Assembly (NCBI GenBank): GCA_022578605.1
Contig: MU394056.1
Span: 62,001-126,000, forward strand
Length of the DNA: 64,000 bases
Origin: Camillea tinctor
Lineage: Eukaryota; Ascomycota; Sordariomycetes; Xylariales; Xylariaceae
Direction: 5' to 3'
Part shown: piece by piece, positions 10,121-22,729 of the stretch
Layout: each line of letters begins with the position of its first letter
Position numbering within the stretch: position 1 is the stretch's first letter
Notes under the pieces: generated by a model
What the model saw: only the letters and a program-made list of their open reading frames with translations
Told to the model about the DNA's origin: nothing
Databases searched by the model: none
Translations under genes and position numbers: made by a program

Positions 10121-13100
10121 ATGGCCACTTCCGCTGGCATCTTCAACCTGCCTGAGGAGATCCAGAACGAGATCTGCAGTCATGTAAGTAGGAATTCCGA
10201 CTACCATCGGTATATTTGCCTACTTTCTTTCCTTCCCTAGGCTAATCCGGTTCGTACCCTCAGTGTTCGCAATGCGATCTGATCTGCCTTTCGCTTGTCT
10301 GCAACCGCTTCCGCGAGCTCGCTGCCGCTCAGCTCTATCGCAATTTCCATATCGTATTCCCTGACGAGGACGACCCTTGTTTCGACAGCCCCATTGACGG
10401 TCTCGCTGGAGGTCTCGATACCTTCGTCACGAGCGAATATAATTATGCGAAACACCTCCGAGACCTGTCTCTAGACACGCTTAGCGCTGGCGATAAGGCC
10501 GAGGTGGCTTATAAACCGTACCTGGCTAGTGTAAGCTGTGGCAAATTCATGAATACACGTAAGGTTTTCTACTATTCTTTCCTTATAACCTCCATGCTGA
10601 CTTTGCGCCCGCCTAGTGCTGCTTCTTACGTTACGGAGAGCCAAGTCACTCGATACTTTCAGGTGGAATATTCGGGTGGAATTAAGTCGGCCTGTATACA
10701 AGGCCCTTCATGCCATTCGCTCTCTCAGGAATCTCCATCTTCGACTGCAGGCTGGTCCGTCTCTGTACGAAACCCCACCACCCCTGCCTTACGTCACCGT
10801 GCCGTATCACGTAAACTCGACGACCTCTTCTTCAGCGCTACCATGGAGCCCCCCGGAAGGGTCTGTGATTTTTGGACCCCCACCTCCGTTCCTGGCACCT
10901 CTTCCGACTTATAATAAGCCCCCTCCCCGAAGCCGTCCCTCAACCAAGTCTTCTAGTCACAACGAACCGCCGACGATCTCGGGATTCAAAAATCTTGAAA
11001 ATCTTAGCGTCCTAGATATCGACAACTTAGACATAATAACCGAGATAAAGGTCTGTGTGCGGAATTCAGCGTCGACGTTGAAAAAGCTGAAGCTTTCTTT
11101 TTCCGACGCATTGGCAACACAGGCTCGAAAGCCCTGTCAAGACACGGTGGAACCCGAAGAATCAGATCCTGAAGATGATTTTCAAGTTGTGCCACTACCC
11201 AATGCGGTTAACTTTGAGGCAAGCGGTCCTGCTAAAGTCTACCGCGCCCAGGAGGAACGTAAGGCGCAAGAGGCTGTTCTAGGGCGTGTTTTTGAAATTG
11301 AACCATATCTAACCAAGACATGGAATGCTTCCAAGGAAGCACTGAAGAAGACTAAGCAAGAACTCGAAAAAGCAAACAGCCGAGGAAACATTGCTGATGT
11401 CGTCGAAAATGTGACGAAGACTCTGATGGACAAGGCGGAAAACACCGATGAGTTAAATACACTCGATCCGCAAAAGATGCTAGATATAATCATGAAGGCA
11501 GCGAGAGAACGCCTAGAATCACAAGTCCCTACGGAAACCAACGCAGCTTCGTCATCTAAAGAAGTGGTGCCGAGTGCAACTTCTGTAGACAGTTGGGACG
11601 ATAGAATCGCGACTCCTGCTACAGATGAAAACCACCCTTCAGAATGCTCAACTTACAAGCGCGAACTGAGTAATATAGCGAACAAAGATGAAATGAAACC
11701 TGAAGACATCGACATCGCAGCTCCTGAAGAACAGCTATTCATCGAGACTCAGGAGGACCAAAACAACAATGAGACTATTGCTGAGTCGTCACCCGCAAAA
11801 ACGCCAGTTATCTCTACAAAAGGGGGGAGCACACCTCTCCTCAATAATGAAGCAGATGGTGCAGCTGTGGCCAACCGGACCTCGCAACGCCATAATTTTG
11901 ACCGCCTTAACACAAAACTGCTTGATCTTGAAGAACAGGCCGAAAAGGTGGCACGGACTAGAGAACCGCTCAATATTTCCGACGAGGAGGCTGATGCCCG
12001 CCTCAGGGATGCCCAGACGCGCCTCGAATCCATTAATCGTGAAATGGTGGACATTAAGCATGAGATGAACATGATTGAAGCCGAGGCAGAAGATGCCGAC
12101 GTGCAAACTAATCAATGTCGTGGGGGCGACGAAAAAGATGAGCTTCATCGCCGCGTCAACGAATATGCTAGGGGGACGAGAGGAATCGGGCTCCGCTCCC
12201 TCAGTCTCCATCTTATACCAATCAAGGCTTCTGTCTTAGGTAGGGCCATTGATCTTCACATGCTAAGGAGGATTACTCTCTTAAATGTCGGGTCACAGGC
12301 ACCATTTTGGGTGTTAATGAGCAAAGAGAATCGGCTTAAACCATTACAGCTGCGCAAGATATTTACCGATAATGTCTCTTTGCAGTTTTTGCATTTCATC
12401 TCGGAGCTAGACTGCGTCCACGAACTCTTCATGCTGGAGCGAATGTCGAAGTACAAACCCGAGAGTCTTGCACCCAGATCGAAGACGACGACAGAGCAGA
12501 TCAGGAAGCTTGTTCTGAGGAAGCACATGCCCGGTCTGAAACGACTGATGATCAAGAACAAGGCAGACAGCTCGTGGGACGTGGATTCTAAGACGACACA
12601 ACTAATTTGCAGGCGAGGAAAGGCCCTCGAGGAGCTAGCGGTGACCATGGGAATGGATGCGGTGGTAAGTGTCGCTCATTCGTGCCGACTATATATGAAT
12701 GTAAACTAACGAGCACAGCATGTATTCATTCAAAACATAACTGGTCTGGTGAATCTTCGGGCTCTGCAACTTATTTCATTCCGACACGAAGATACTTGTC
12801 TTTCGGTGATGCGTGAGACACGTCGTTTCATAGTTGATGCAGTGTCGCATCATCCGCAGCTCAAGCTGGAATACTTGTGCATGGTGGATGACGAACGTGT
12901 CACGAGGATTACTCGCAAGCCGCGGACAAGTAGGAAGGCCAAGAAAGATAAAGGGAAGGGCAAGGGAACTGGTCAAACCGGACTCAACTACAGCTGGACT
13001 GGCAGTGGGTCTTTCCCAGTATCCGGAACTGTTGGGTGGGATACCGAAAGTGATAGTGACGAGGACGACAGTGAGCTTCCAGGAATGGAATTGGAACTGA

Positions 13101-13174
13101 ACGAGAATGTCCCATATTATGATATTTGGGGCGTTCGGATTTTCAAGAAGGAGACGGTTGCAGGACGATTGTGA
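10121..13174 (+). CDS. F-box / leucine-rich-repeat-like protein
   Basis: Four exons are resolved: 10121-10183, 10264-10558, 10617-12664 and 12719-13174, giving about 953 residues; the ATG lies in a CACCATGG context. Residues about 8-45, FNLPEEIQNEI followed by CLSLVCNRFRELAAAQLYRNF, have the shape of an F-box that binds Skp1 in SCF ubiquitin ligases. LRR-like stretches (IRSLRNLHLRL, FKNLENLSVLDI, LKKLKLSF, LRSLSLHLIP, LKRLMIK) lie on both sides of a long charged region. That region, about residues 280-560, includes a predicted coiled coil (LRDAQTRLESINREMVDIKHEM). The tail has a basic patch (KKDKGKGKG) and an acidic patch. Substrate-receptor function is inferred; the target is unknown. The large low-complexity insert inside the repeat domain is unusual. 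Confidence 0.75.
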
Positions 13175-14506
13175 GAAAAGAAGGGGGAAGGGACAGAAAA
13201 AAAAACCAAGAAAAAAAAAAAAGACAACTTCGTTGGATGAAGGAAAATTGGGCGAAGAGCTGGCTTCTTCATTTAAGCATATGGTTCATCTATACAGGCG
13301 CGTGTGTGGTCACTCGGGAATACCCTTATTCATAGTGTCTGTGTGTGGTTAGGGGGGATATGGATGGAGGTTTATGAAGTATGTAGTATGGTAGCTGGCT
13401 TGTTTGACCGGCACCCTCTAGGGTGCTGCGCTTTGATCAGCGAATGTATCAGTAATAAGCAACACCAGCGTCAGTACTTAGTTTTATGTATATAGAATAA
13501 AACTAATGCACTTGGTAGGTATGCTCAATTGTATAAAATAGATTTTGACTAGGTATTTGATCAATACCTGAATCATATACTTACTTACTTATTCTCTATA
13601 AGTACACCAAAATCTGAGTATCTCCATGTTGCCCAACTAGCGTTGTTAATTACTGCTACATTCACTAAAGCAATAAATGAATGATGATAGAGCAATTACA
13701 CTGTACTATGAAAATGATGCCAAGCTTTGTAGAGAGAGGGGACTCCCGAGATTCGATTGCATGTTAGAGGGGTGATCCTGTGGTGGAGCAGGAGGAGGGT
13801 CAATTACCTAGGTAGTTTGACGTGATACTTAATCTATGGGGGGAGGGAGAGTGGGATTGAAGCCAAGACCCCCCGCTCTTCTATAAGTAGGTACCTTGGT
13901 ATAGGTATTTAAGGCTGTGCCTGTGCCGCGCACCATTTCCCCTTCCAAAGTCCTACGCAGATATGCAACCTTAGGTTGAAGTTAGGTAAGTACCTACTCA
14001 AGTTAAGTGACTTGGTAATTAGGGACATTTAGGGGTTTAAACTACCTACTAAGTTGCAGCATGTTAGGTACTACGTTAAGTTATATACTTATACTTATAC
14101 GTAACCTACCTACATGAATTCTACATGTGATGCATGTTGTGTAGCATAGGAGAGGAGCTGATTACACTCCGCCCCTTCCCCCCCGATTATCACTGTCACC
14201 GTCACGGGTATAGTATAGTAGTACAGTACAGTATAGTACAGTACAGTATTACTTTTTTATTAGTATTTTTCTTGTTCTGTCCTGTCAAGTCAAAACCATT
14301 TCGTGACCAACTGCCATTCACTCTGTCAGGATTCTCTCATTAAACCAACAACAACATCCATCTACACTTAGTAAATCCCAATCGTTTATACATAACTATA
14401 TTGTCCTTCTCTTTTTCTTCTTCTTCTTCCTCTTTTTTCCCACTCTAATCTTTCTTCTATTTATTTATTAAATAATAATCGTGGTGTCTTGTTTTTGGTT
14501 TCAACT
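13175..14506. other. Intergenic
   Basis: This holds the F-box 3' flank and the leader of the transglutaminase-like gene. A/G-rich sequence (13190-13230), TAGGTA/TACCTA repeats with a TACCTAGGTA palindrome at 13805-13814, a CAGTA/TATAGTA repeat at about 14210-14250 and a CT-rich leader at 14403-14460 are visible. No gene is supported. Confidence 0.55.
14210..14250. repeat. CAGTA/TATAGTA microsatellite
   Basis: Alternating TATAGTA and CAGTACAGTA units run for about 40 bp just upstream of the transglutaminase-like gene leader. Confidence 0.7.
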
Positions 14507-16522
14507 ATGGCAGAGGTCGAAGAGCCCAAGTTCAACTCGCTCGCGGATCGCATCGCGGCTTTGAACCAACAGAAGAACTTCACGAGTCCGACTCCCCAAG
14601 CTCGACGCGCTCCTCCACCACCACCCCCCAGTAAGACCACAGCGCAAACCCCATCTTCTACTCCTGCGGTGCCCGCACGCCCCCCAACACAACAACGGAA
14701 TCCCCCAGCTCTCCCACAACGAACGAATACATCGGAATCCGAATCAGCCATCGAAAGCCTCGCGCCCCCAACTATACCTGCTCGCAATGCTCCGCCACCA
14801 CTCCCAGGTCGGAGGGACTCGGCCCAACCCTCGCCCGCCCTGCCTCCACGACGGCCTTCGAACCAACACCTGCGCAGAAGGGGGTCCAATGCGTCAGAGG
14901 TGTCCCAGATATCCCAGATATCCACCTTCTCCAACCTATCGTTGAATCCCGTCTCCTCGCGCACAAGTACAACATCGGTAGAGACACAGCCGACCCGAAG
15001 AGCGCTCGCTCCAGCCTTCGATCAAGCGAAACTGCCACCACTACCACCATCGAGAAGAGATCGGGAAGCCCAAGCAGCAAAGGAAGCAGCAGCAGCAACA
15101 GAGAGAGAAGCCACCGAAGTTCTGAAGGCTCCTCTAGTGTCTTCCCGATCCGCGCCGATAGTACCCCAAATCGAGTCCGGGTCGAGACCTGGCTTGCCCC
15201 CCAGGTTGCCTTCTAGACCAACCAAGTCGCCTAGTCTCGCCCAGGTAGACGAGGCCCCCTCTACAGTCCCGCGCCGTCTCCCCCCACCTCCCTCTGCCTT
15301 CGTACGCCCCAATACCACCTTTGGGTCGTTACAAAAGCCGCCACCCATCCTCAGCAACAGACCCGCTGGCAACAGGTCTCCACCACCTGTTCCCGCCAGT
15401 TCGAGGCCAACCTTTGCCCAGATCGACGCAGCTGGGACCCGCGCGGCCGCCAATCAAGCAGCCTCATGTCTTGTATGCCGAGACTTTTCAGGTCCGGATA
15501 GCGTCGCCGCCCAGTATCCTAACCATTCCCTCCCGAGACATGACCCCGTCGGCTATCTAGCCAACGTTCTTTGCGGACCTTTTTCATCTGCGACAGATAA
15601 GGCGAGGGCCATCTTCACATGGTGCCATCACAACATCGCCTACAATGTAGAAGAGTTCTTCGGCAAGTGTATCAAGGGCCGCAGTGTCGAAGACACAATA
15701 TTCTTCGGTAAAGCTGTCTGCCAGGGCTATGCCGAGGTATACCAAGCCATTGCACAACGCGCCGGCCTGCAATGCGTCGTGGTTGGCGGCCATGGCAAAG
15801 GCTATGGTTTTACCCCTCTCAAAAACGGCCAGCCTCCACCACCCCGGGACCCCTCCGGTCACGCCTGGAACGCGGTGTGCATCGACAACGGCGAGTGGAA
15901 GCTACTCGATGCCTGCTGGGGTGCCGGCTCGGTAGGCGATCAGAAGTACCACAAGCACTTCACCCCCGAGATGTTCTGCCTCAGCAACGAGCGTTTCGGC
16001 CTGAAGCACTTCCCGAAAGACGAGCGGTACTTCTTCCGCGCCGACGGCCGCATCCCCACCTGGGAGGAGTACATCGTCGGCCCGGAGCCCGGCGAGCGCG
16101 CGAACTGGTACGGCGGCGGCGCGGACGAGGGCATCTCCGAGTTCACGTTCAGCCCCGCGCAGAAGCACCTTCCGGTGTACGGCGGCGACGACGTGGTGCG
16201 CTTCCAGTTCTCCAAAGTGTGCGAGCACTGGGACCCCGAGCGCCACGGCAAAGGCAAAAGCTACCTCTTGCTGATGAAGATCCACGGCCGCGACGGCCGC
16301 AAAGAGGACCTGGTCCCCCTCGACTCGGACGGGTTCTGGTGGTGGACGGACGTCCCCGCGCGCGACCTCGGCGCCCCCGGTCAGAAGGTTTTCCTGTATG
16401 CGCTTACGGTGCTGAATAACCGCGACGCGAGGGGCTTGACGAAAGAGGAGTATTATAGGGCGAAGTCGGGCGGAGGGTATAGCATGGCGTGGGCGATTTA
16501 TGCGGAGTGGGAGCTGGTTTAG
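14507..16522 (+). CDS. Proline-rich transglutaminase-like protein, Cyk3/Kyphoscoliosis-type
   Basis: This single-exon gene encodes about 671 residues, starting at the ATG of MAEVEEPKFNSLADRIAALNQQ. Residues 1-315 are disordered and full of PxxP motifs (APPPPPPS, ALPPRRPS, LPPRLPSRP), which are typical SH3 ligands. Residues about 320-671 hold a transglutaminase-like fold with a complete Cys-His-Asp triad: Cys405 in GKAVCQGYAEVY, His452 in SGHAWNAV and Asp468 in KLLDACWG. Fungal relatives include the cytokinesis protein Cyk3, which acts at the division septum. Yeast Cyk3 carries an SH3 domain and a degenerate site, whereas here no SH3 domain is seen and the triad is intact. A role in septation or wall assembly through SH3 partners is inference. 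The 3' half is much richer in GC than the flanks. Confidence 0.85.
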   Translation: MAEVEEPKFNSLADRIAALNQQKNFTSPTPQARRAPPPPPPSKTTAQTPSSTPAVPARPPTQQRNPPALPQRTNTSESESAIESLAPPTIPARNAPPPLPGRRDSAQPSPALPPRRPSNQHLRRRGSNASEVSQISQISTFSNLSLNPVSSRTSTTSVETQPTRRALAPAFDQAKLPPLPPSRRDREAQAAKEAAAATEREATEVLKAPLVSSRSAPIVPQIESGSRPGLPPRLPSRPTKSPSLAQVDEAPSTVPRRLPPPPSAFVRPNTTFGSLQKPPPILSNRPAGNRSPPPVPASSRPTFAQIDAAGTRAAANQAASCLVCRDFSGPDSVAAQYPNHSLPRHDPVGYLANVLCGPFSSATDKARAIFTWCHHNIAYNVEEFFGKCIKGRSVEDTIFFGKAVCQGYAEVYQAIAQRAGLQCVVVGGHGKGYGFTPLKNGQPPPPRDPSGHAWNAVCIDNGEWKLLDACWGAGSVGDQKYHKHFTPEMFCLSNERFGLKHFPKDERYFFRADGRIPTWEEYIVGPEPGERANWYGGGADEGISEFTFSPAQKHLPVYGGDDVVRFQFSKVCEHWDPERHGKGKSYLLLMKIHGRDGRKEDLVPLDSDGFWWWTDVPARDLGAPGQKVFLYALTVLNNRDARGLTKEEYYRAKSGGGYSMAWAIYAEWELV

Positions 16523-17390
16523 AGAGATGGGAGGTAGAGAAATAAGGGAAAAGGGGGGAAGAGTGAAAAAAGGGGTAAAGGGGGAAAAGTAAAAGGAGGG
16601 AAAGGGGGTTGAAGATAATACATATGGATAAGGTATAGGTTATAGGGTCCAAGGATAAGTACCTGGGTATATATATATATAATATTTGTCGGATTTTGGG
16701 AGAGGAGGTTGGTCTTCAGGAGTGGTACTTCTCTGACGTGATACGAGGAGTTAATGACAAAAAATATATATTACGTCCATTGCCTCTTCTTTGGAAAGTT
16801 CAGTAATCTTTGTGGTCAGATAATACGCGTGTTTCCATCACTATCGGATCTCAACTAGCTAGGTGTTAGACTATCTTCAGCAGGTCGATGCTGAAAAGGG
16901 GGTAAATCTGACCCGCAAGGAAAAGAGCAGAGAAATGATCAATGGATAATAAATCCGTATAATCCACGTTATAATGTCAAACTGTAATATCAGATGATAT
17001 AGATATATATATAATCCAGGACAGAAAAGGGGGCGAGGGGTGGTATATTTACCAGTGTAAACCCAGCATATGATCATAGCCTGGAAGCTTTTAAGGGGGG
17101 CAGCAGCACCATGACACGAATCATCTGTCACTACAGGTATAAAAATAAGCATTCATTGACTGTTTTTTATTTAAATATATATACTGCATATAGACCGTAG
17201 GCATTCCTTTACATGCTCTCAAATATATACAAATGACCATGACCTAAGCGGCTTACCCCCTCCACCCCAACCCCTTTACATACCGAGTTGGGGCATCCTC
17301 GAGCTTTTGCGAATAGCCTCTCCCGATCTCACGTGCGATAGATACATATTGTCGTAACTGTTCGTTTACTTATTTTGTTTCATTTATTTC
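16523..17390. other. Intergenic between convergent genes
   Basis: This holds the 3' flanks of the transglutaminase-like gene and of the Zn2Cys6 gene reading toward it. Purine-rich sequence (16525-16615) and TATATA runs (16672-16680, 17000-17013) are visible. No gene is supported. Confidence 0.55.
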
Positions 17391-19413
17391 TTAATTTCCT
17401 TCTACGGACTCTCTGCCCTCATCCTTCCTCCGATCCAACGTCATAGCCTCTAGACTAGCCTCGAGGCCCCGAAGCCCTTCTGACCCAGCGAGTGCGGGCC
17501 CAATAAGATCATCTAAGAAGGGGTTTGACTCGTCGTCATCCTGCCACACGTCCCAGTATTTCTCGAAGAGTCGCACTAGCGTATTGCCACGGTACACGGT
17601 CTCATTCTTGTCGCCGAAGAAGCGCAGGACCTCAATTCCACGGCGCCTCACGCCAGGGTCTAGTGCAATAGAGAGAGCTACGTGCAAGGAGATCATGAGA
17701 CCGGTGTCGAGCATGACGTCGGGCACATTGTCGGGGTGCTCGAACAGCTTTACGACTTGTTCGCTCAGCTGTACCATGTTGAGAACCGTGCCGGCAAACC
17801 GTTCTCCTACCTCGCGCCTTGTATAATTGTGTGGTATACACTCGGCAGCTATGACAACACCGTGCGTATGTACCAAATCGACTAGTATGCTGCACGACTC
17901 GGCTTTGTTCTCCCAGCTAGGTCCGTATGGCCCCGTCATGAACTCGTGAAGCAGGCGTAAAACCCGCCGAACCTGGGCTAGCATGTGGGCATGCAGCCGT
18001 TTCTGCACCGGGTTGCTCCACCATACCACGTCGCCCTTGTAGGGGGCAGTCTCTATTATTCGTGTATATATCTGTAACATCAAATGTATTTGGAGACGGT
18101 TGGCTTCGGTTAAGCTGGTAATTTCGTTCCCAAGTGGAAGCGCATCGTCAAATGGGGAATTACAAGACCGCAGCCTAAGACTTAAGGACGGCTGCGGATC
18201 TGCTAATGCCTGGCTTAGCCCGTATGTGAGAGAGCCAAATTCGAGATTGGTGAATATATCGAGGAGTTGTCGCCACTCGGAACGTGATATGCGACTAGAG
18301 CTATAGCCGTGCGTATGAGTGGTCGAATCGTACTTGGTGGCTTCATCCCCTTCGACTTGGCTGAAATATATAAGCTCCTGCGGCAAAGTTTTGATGATTT
18401 GCAACCCGTTAGAGATGTGCGCCACCACTGCGTCTTGATTTCCCTGTGCTGTCTCTAGACATATGAAGATGAGGCAGCAAATCAGAGTTATCTCGACACT
18501 CCGAGGTGACCAAGGAGAGGCCACATGTTTTTGCAAGTGGTATATTGCTTTGTTATACTGCTGAAATGTGACAAGCTCAAGCTTCGGGGCACTATAGTTG
18601 TCGATCAGCATGTACTTGGGGTCTAGAACTTGGCCATTCGGACATGACTGCAACTTCATCGTCTGCCATGAACTTCCAAGGGCTATGAGGGCGTGCTTGA
18701 TAGCGGGATCTGAATGGCCCATCTGTGGCACTAGCCGTTTCCAGAACGATCCTAGATTCGACACATGAATGGCGAGTCCCGTCTCGGCCACGCGTCGGAA
18801 TCGATGAAAGAACATGCGCTCTTGCGTTGTTCCTTCGATATCTGCAATCAACGGTCGCAGCACCCGCGTCCTCGAAACTAATCCCGACCCCGCTTGTGCA
18901 TCGGGTTGCTGATTCTCATGCCGGATGATGTGCTTTTTGCGTGGGAGGGGGGCGCCGGCATAGCCATCGCAGACCCTCCCGGTGCTCGTACAGCGAACAC
19001 AGGCGGGCTTTTGTTCATCGCACTTCACACGTCGGATTCTATAGGCTGTAGTGAGCTCTGATCTTTGACATCTGACATGCGTATCATGTGGGACAGGTAC
19101 GAGACGCATATGTTGTAGAACGAAGGGACCGCAGGAGGACCCCTCCAGGGCATTCCAAACTTACTTGCTAAACCAGGTACGTTAGCCACAAATGCAGAGG
19201 AGCGAACAGAGGAGCAAGCAGAGTCGACGGGCTTGGGCAACTGCAACGTTGATAGACTCACCAGGTAACGCATCCTGTGCGGACTTTGGGCTTGCTTGCC
19301 CTCGTCCGCTTCGCTTCCGACGTCAAATCGCCGGTCCGGGGTGATTGCGAGTCAATGGAGCTCCCGTCGAAAGACTCGCTTGGTGGCGACGGGTACTTGT
19401 TTATGGGAACCAT
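17391..19413 (-). CDS. Zn2Cys6 fungal transcription factor with an irregular splice junction
   Basis: Exon 1, 19413-19262, starts MVPINKYPSPPSESF and ends at a GTGAGT donor inside the zinc cluster, after RTGCVTC. The main exon continues RIRRVKCDEQKPACVRC and ends at 17391, for about 600 residues in all. Together they give the canonical C-x2-C-x6-C-x6-C-x2-C-x6-C cluster (Cys48, 51, 58, 65, 68, 75). However, the join needed to keep this spacing ends the intron at CCTA, not AG; the nearby AG sites give a stop or the wrong frame. The C-terminal half resembles the fungal regulatory domain (DUF3468/MHR-like), with many helical stretches such as ERMFFHRFRRVAETGLAIH. It is a sequence-specific DNA-binding regulator by family; its targets are unknown. 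The gene may be intact through unusual splicing, or recently broken. Confidence 0.8.
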
Positions 19414-22400
19414 GGTGATGCGTGGTGGGTAGTATCTCGACGCGGCGTTTGCTGGAGCATAGGTAGCATGAAGCCGGTGATCTCTGGCAGATGCTAAGGC
19501 CTGAAGAATCCCCGGGCTCGGATTCGCTGTGTCGTATTTTGCAGCGCGAGCAGAGGCAATATCCTTATACTATGACGTGTCCCCGGTCCCAGCCCGATTG
19601 AGGCCATCTCATAATTTAACATGAACAATCCACGAATGTGGCCAAGGCCTATCTAACGAGGAAATCAGCCGTATGGAGCATGAAAAAGCCCGAGACCCAG
19701 TGGTTTATGTCTATACCTTGTAAAGGCCTTCATAGTATCGCCGCTAAGAGTCGCCTAAGCTGGTCTGGGTAAGCGACCCAGGGGCATTAAAAGGTATGAC
19801 TAAGAGAAAGAATCAGGTATGAGATCGTATCCAAACCATACCTTACCCTGGAACCCATCCCCTATTTTTTTTTCCCTCTTTCTTTATGATTGTTATTATT
19901 ATACCTAGGTATATATTGAGTGTCCTTTCTGTTTGCGCATATCAATAACGACATGATCTATTTTTATCCTTTAGATAGTTGGAGAACTTTGCGAGATCCG
20001 AGGGCTGTATATAGTATATATGTATGGAGTATAAGGTTAGGTAAGTTAGGGGGTTCCTTGTAACCTAGGTTAGTACATACTAGGCAGTGTAGATCACGAA
20101 CCAAGTCTTCTTCTTTTCACGCAATCGCCATACTATTCTCAACTATAGTACGCACAATATACATACCAACCAGGTTGATGGTCGATAGCAGTGTATGTCG
20201 CATTTGGCCATCTAGTGTAGTTCCTGCAGCGGGGTTCTCTCCTCCTCACCTGACTTGGGACAGCGCCAACACGTGTGAGACCCCCATTGTGCCATGGTCG
20301 CGCCAAGGGCATCTCTGCAGGGCTTTCTTCGTTAACGGCGTGGCTTGCAGATTTTGTTACATCGGGACTGAGCTGACTAAAGAGAGCATGGTATGGTTTT
20401 TCGAATAAACCATGCAGGCTTCGGTGCAGTAAAGCAATTGCATAATGGTCGTGTGGAAATTACTCCACTGGCTAACGAGATTGGTGATGTGAAGGTGGAG
20501 GTGGAGGTTGGAGGTGGAGGCGGTAGAGGTGGTAGAGGAAGTGGTTGATCTTTTTAGCATTTTCTTCAGGAAAAGAAAAAGAAAAACCACCTAAAAAAAC
20601 CCCTGGAAAGATGGACTAGAGTGTGCTGACAAACCTGTCCTACTAAAGAAATCTAAGAATAACAAAAAACACACCAGAGGAAAGCACTTTGTACATCTTG
20701 TAACTCTTTCCTCCGTTATTAGTTATGCAGTCATCACATAATATCTAACCTATGCATATGAGTAGTACTAACTTACACTAACTCACAGAATTGGGTATGG
20801 TCTAAATTCTATTTCCTCGGGCTCGGGCTTCCCTGCAATTCATCAACGCCCTCTAGGACTTTCTCCTCCTTACCTCCTCCCAGCGCTATGTAACCTACCA
20901 ACCCACTAGTCCTTAAGTAGTGCCAAGATAAGAAAGGCCCGCAAAAACTATCAGTTTTCCGGATCGGCACTGAGAGCAGTGATCTCTCTTGTTCCAATAC
21001 CAGGGAACCTGTCAGCTCCATATGTACTTAATCAGCACAATGGGAGGACCCTGTATAATTAGGGCACTGTCTCAGTCAAGGACCTTAGATCTCGAGAATC
21101 CGAATTCCGAAAAAGAGGGGAAAAAAAAAGAGACTCTAATAAACAGTAGTATATAACCTAGTAGTGTACATAACTGTTACGCCAAAATTATATCCTTTTT
21201 GGTGACCCATATCATAGCACAGTTACTTACGTAGATATCTAATTAATAAAAGGAGACATTGAAAGGTGAGAGATGAGAGGGTTCAGTTTAGCCCGGTCGG
21301 TATTTATTATGCTGCATACACCCGATGTCGTTGTTTATGTCTTATATGTCTAGTATCTAGTAGCTAGGTACCTACTCAGCTATACACCAAGTAGTAAATA
21401 GTTAACTTCCTACTTATACATACCTCCTATGGGTTTCCACCCACCCCCCTTGCCTGACCTTACCTAAGGTAAGCCACCTACTCTAAATATGTAGTAGTAG
21501 GTAAAACATTGAACCATCAATATACATTACCTCTTATTACCCACCCTCCACCATCTACATCGCTGCTTCTGCAATAAACGGTGGAGGTGGTGGTGGTGGT
21601 GGTAGTGGTGGTGGTGCACAAAAATGTCAAGGGTATACGTTTGATCGTTCGTTTTTCTGACCAGACCCAAGCGCCCAGACCCATCGACCCATGGACGTGG
21701 GAATCCTCACCCATACTTTCGTGCCCTACTATACACTAATGAAAAAAAAGGGAAAGCAGAGGAAACAGGAAAGAAGGAAAAGAGCTTGTTTGGCTGTGGC
21801 CGGGGTATCAAGGGTTTCGTACTCTCTACACCAATCAGACGCTGCATATCGGAGATATCGGGATATAATAGAATTCTACACTAGGTACTTAACATACATA
21901 TTAACTTACGTACCTACCTAGGTACCTAACCTAGGGTGAACTATAAAAGAAGGACTTACATGAAGGATCGCATTGTGGTGCTATATCACCACGAGGGATG
22001 CATGTACTATGTATATGTATGGTAGCGTATTACTGTCAGCAGTAAAAGCCGCATGATTCCCCGTCATCATCATCATTTGTCATCAGCCCTATTGCCGCCT
22101 ATTTCTCTCTAAAGTAGAGAGATGGGAAGGATTCTGGTACGGAAGGACTGATATTCAAAATCGACATGTCACATGTGAAAATGGACCATGGGTAAAGAAA
22201 AAGCATCGAGTCTTCTAAGTGTTGAGCTGTATTAAGAGGGTGTGGTGATGAGTGAATACCGGTAAATTCCACCTGTTTCTTGACAAACCACGGAATTCAA
22301 GTGCTCTTTTCTGAGTAGAATTTCCCATATACCTTATTAATGGTTTACGATGATGACAGCAAGGATTCCTAAAGAGGGAGAAGAAAAGTGTTTCATATAT

Positions 22401-22729
22401 TCATTTATGTGCTACAATTCTTGGTCTTTTGTACTTAGTATTATGAGTCGCGATGGCACCCTTCATCCTCCAGCAACGTCTATCTTCATCACATTCATAC
22501 AAACGTAATAAACGAGTAGAGATTCATCTCCTCGTGCCTTAAATATCCTTATTTGATATCGTTAATATATCGTTGCCCATGCCGGAACGCCAATGCCCTA
22601 TATAAACCATTATTATATCCTTGTCCCGGGAGAAAACTCCTCTTGTTCGTAACCTGGCTTCACCGAATACCCTAATGGTTTTAACAACCATCTCTACCAA
22701 TCATTAACCTTCCAGGACTGGAAGTTTTT
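19414..22729. other. Intergenic, 3.3 kb, no supported gene
   Basis: Short frames on both strands show no domain, codon pattern or intron joins. Visible are TACCTAGGTA palindromes (19902-19911, 21915-21924), a GGT microsatellite at about 21580-21615, A-rich purine tracts and scattered TAGGTA sequence. The left part is the promoter of the Zn2Cys6 gene; the right part is the 3' flank of the DHA2 transporter. Confidence 0.55.
21580..21615. repeat. GGT-rich microsatellite
   Basis: An interrupted run of GGT triplets about 35 bp long lies in non-coding DNA. Confidence 0.75.

Noticed and set aside
10504..10914. Plus-strand frame of 136 codons in another phase over the F-box gene
   Set aside because: It runs through a real intron (10559-10616) and is out of frame with the F-box protein afterwards.
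15902..16285. Long minus-strand frames opposite the transglutaminase-like gene (also 15022-15453 and 14461-14964)
   Set aside because: They are shadows of a GC-rich real gene, with Ala/Arg/Gly-rich low-complexity translations and no domain.
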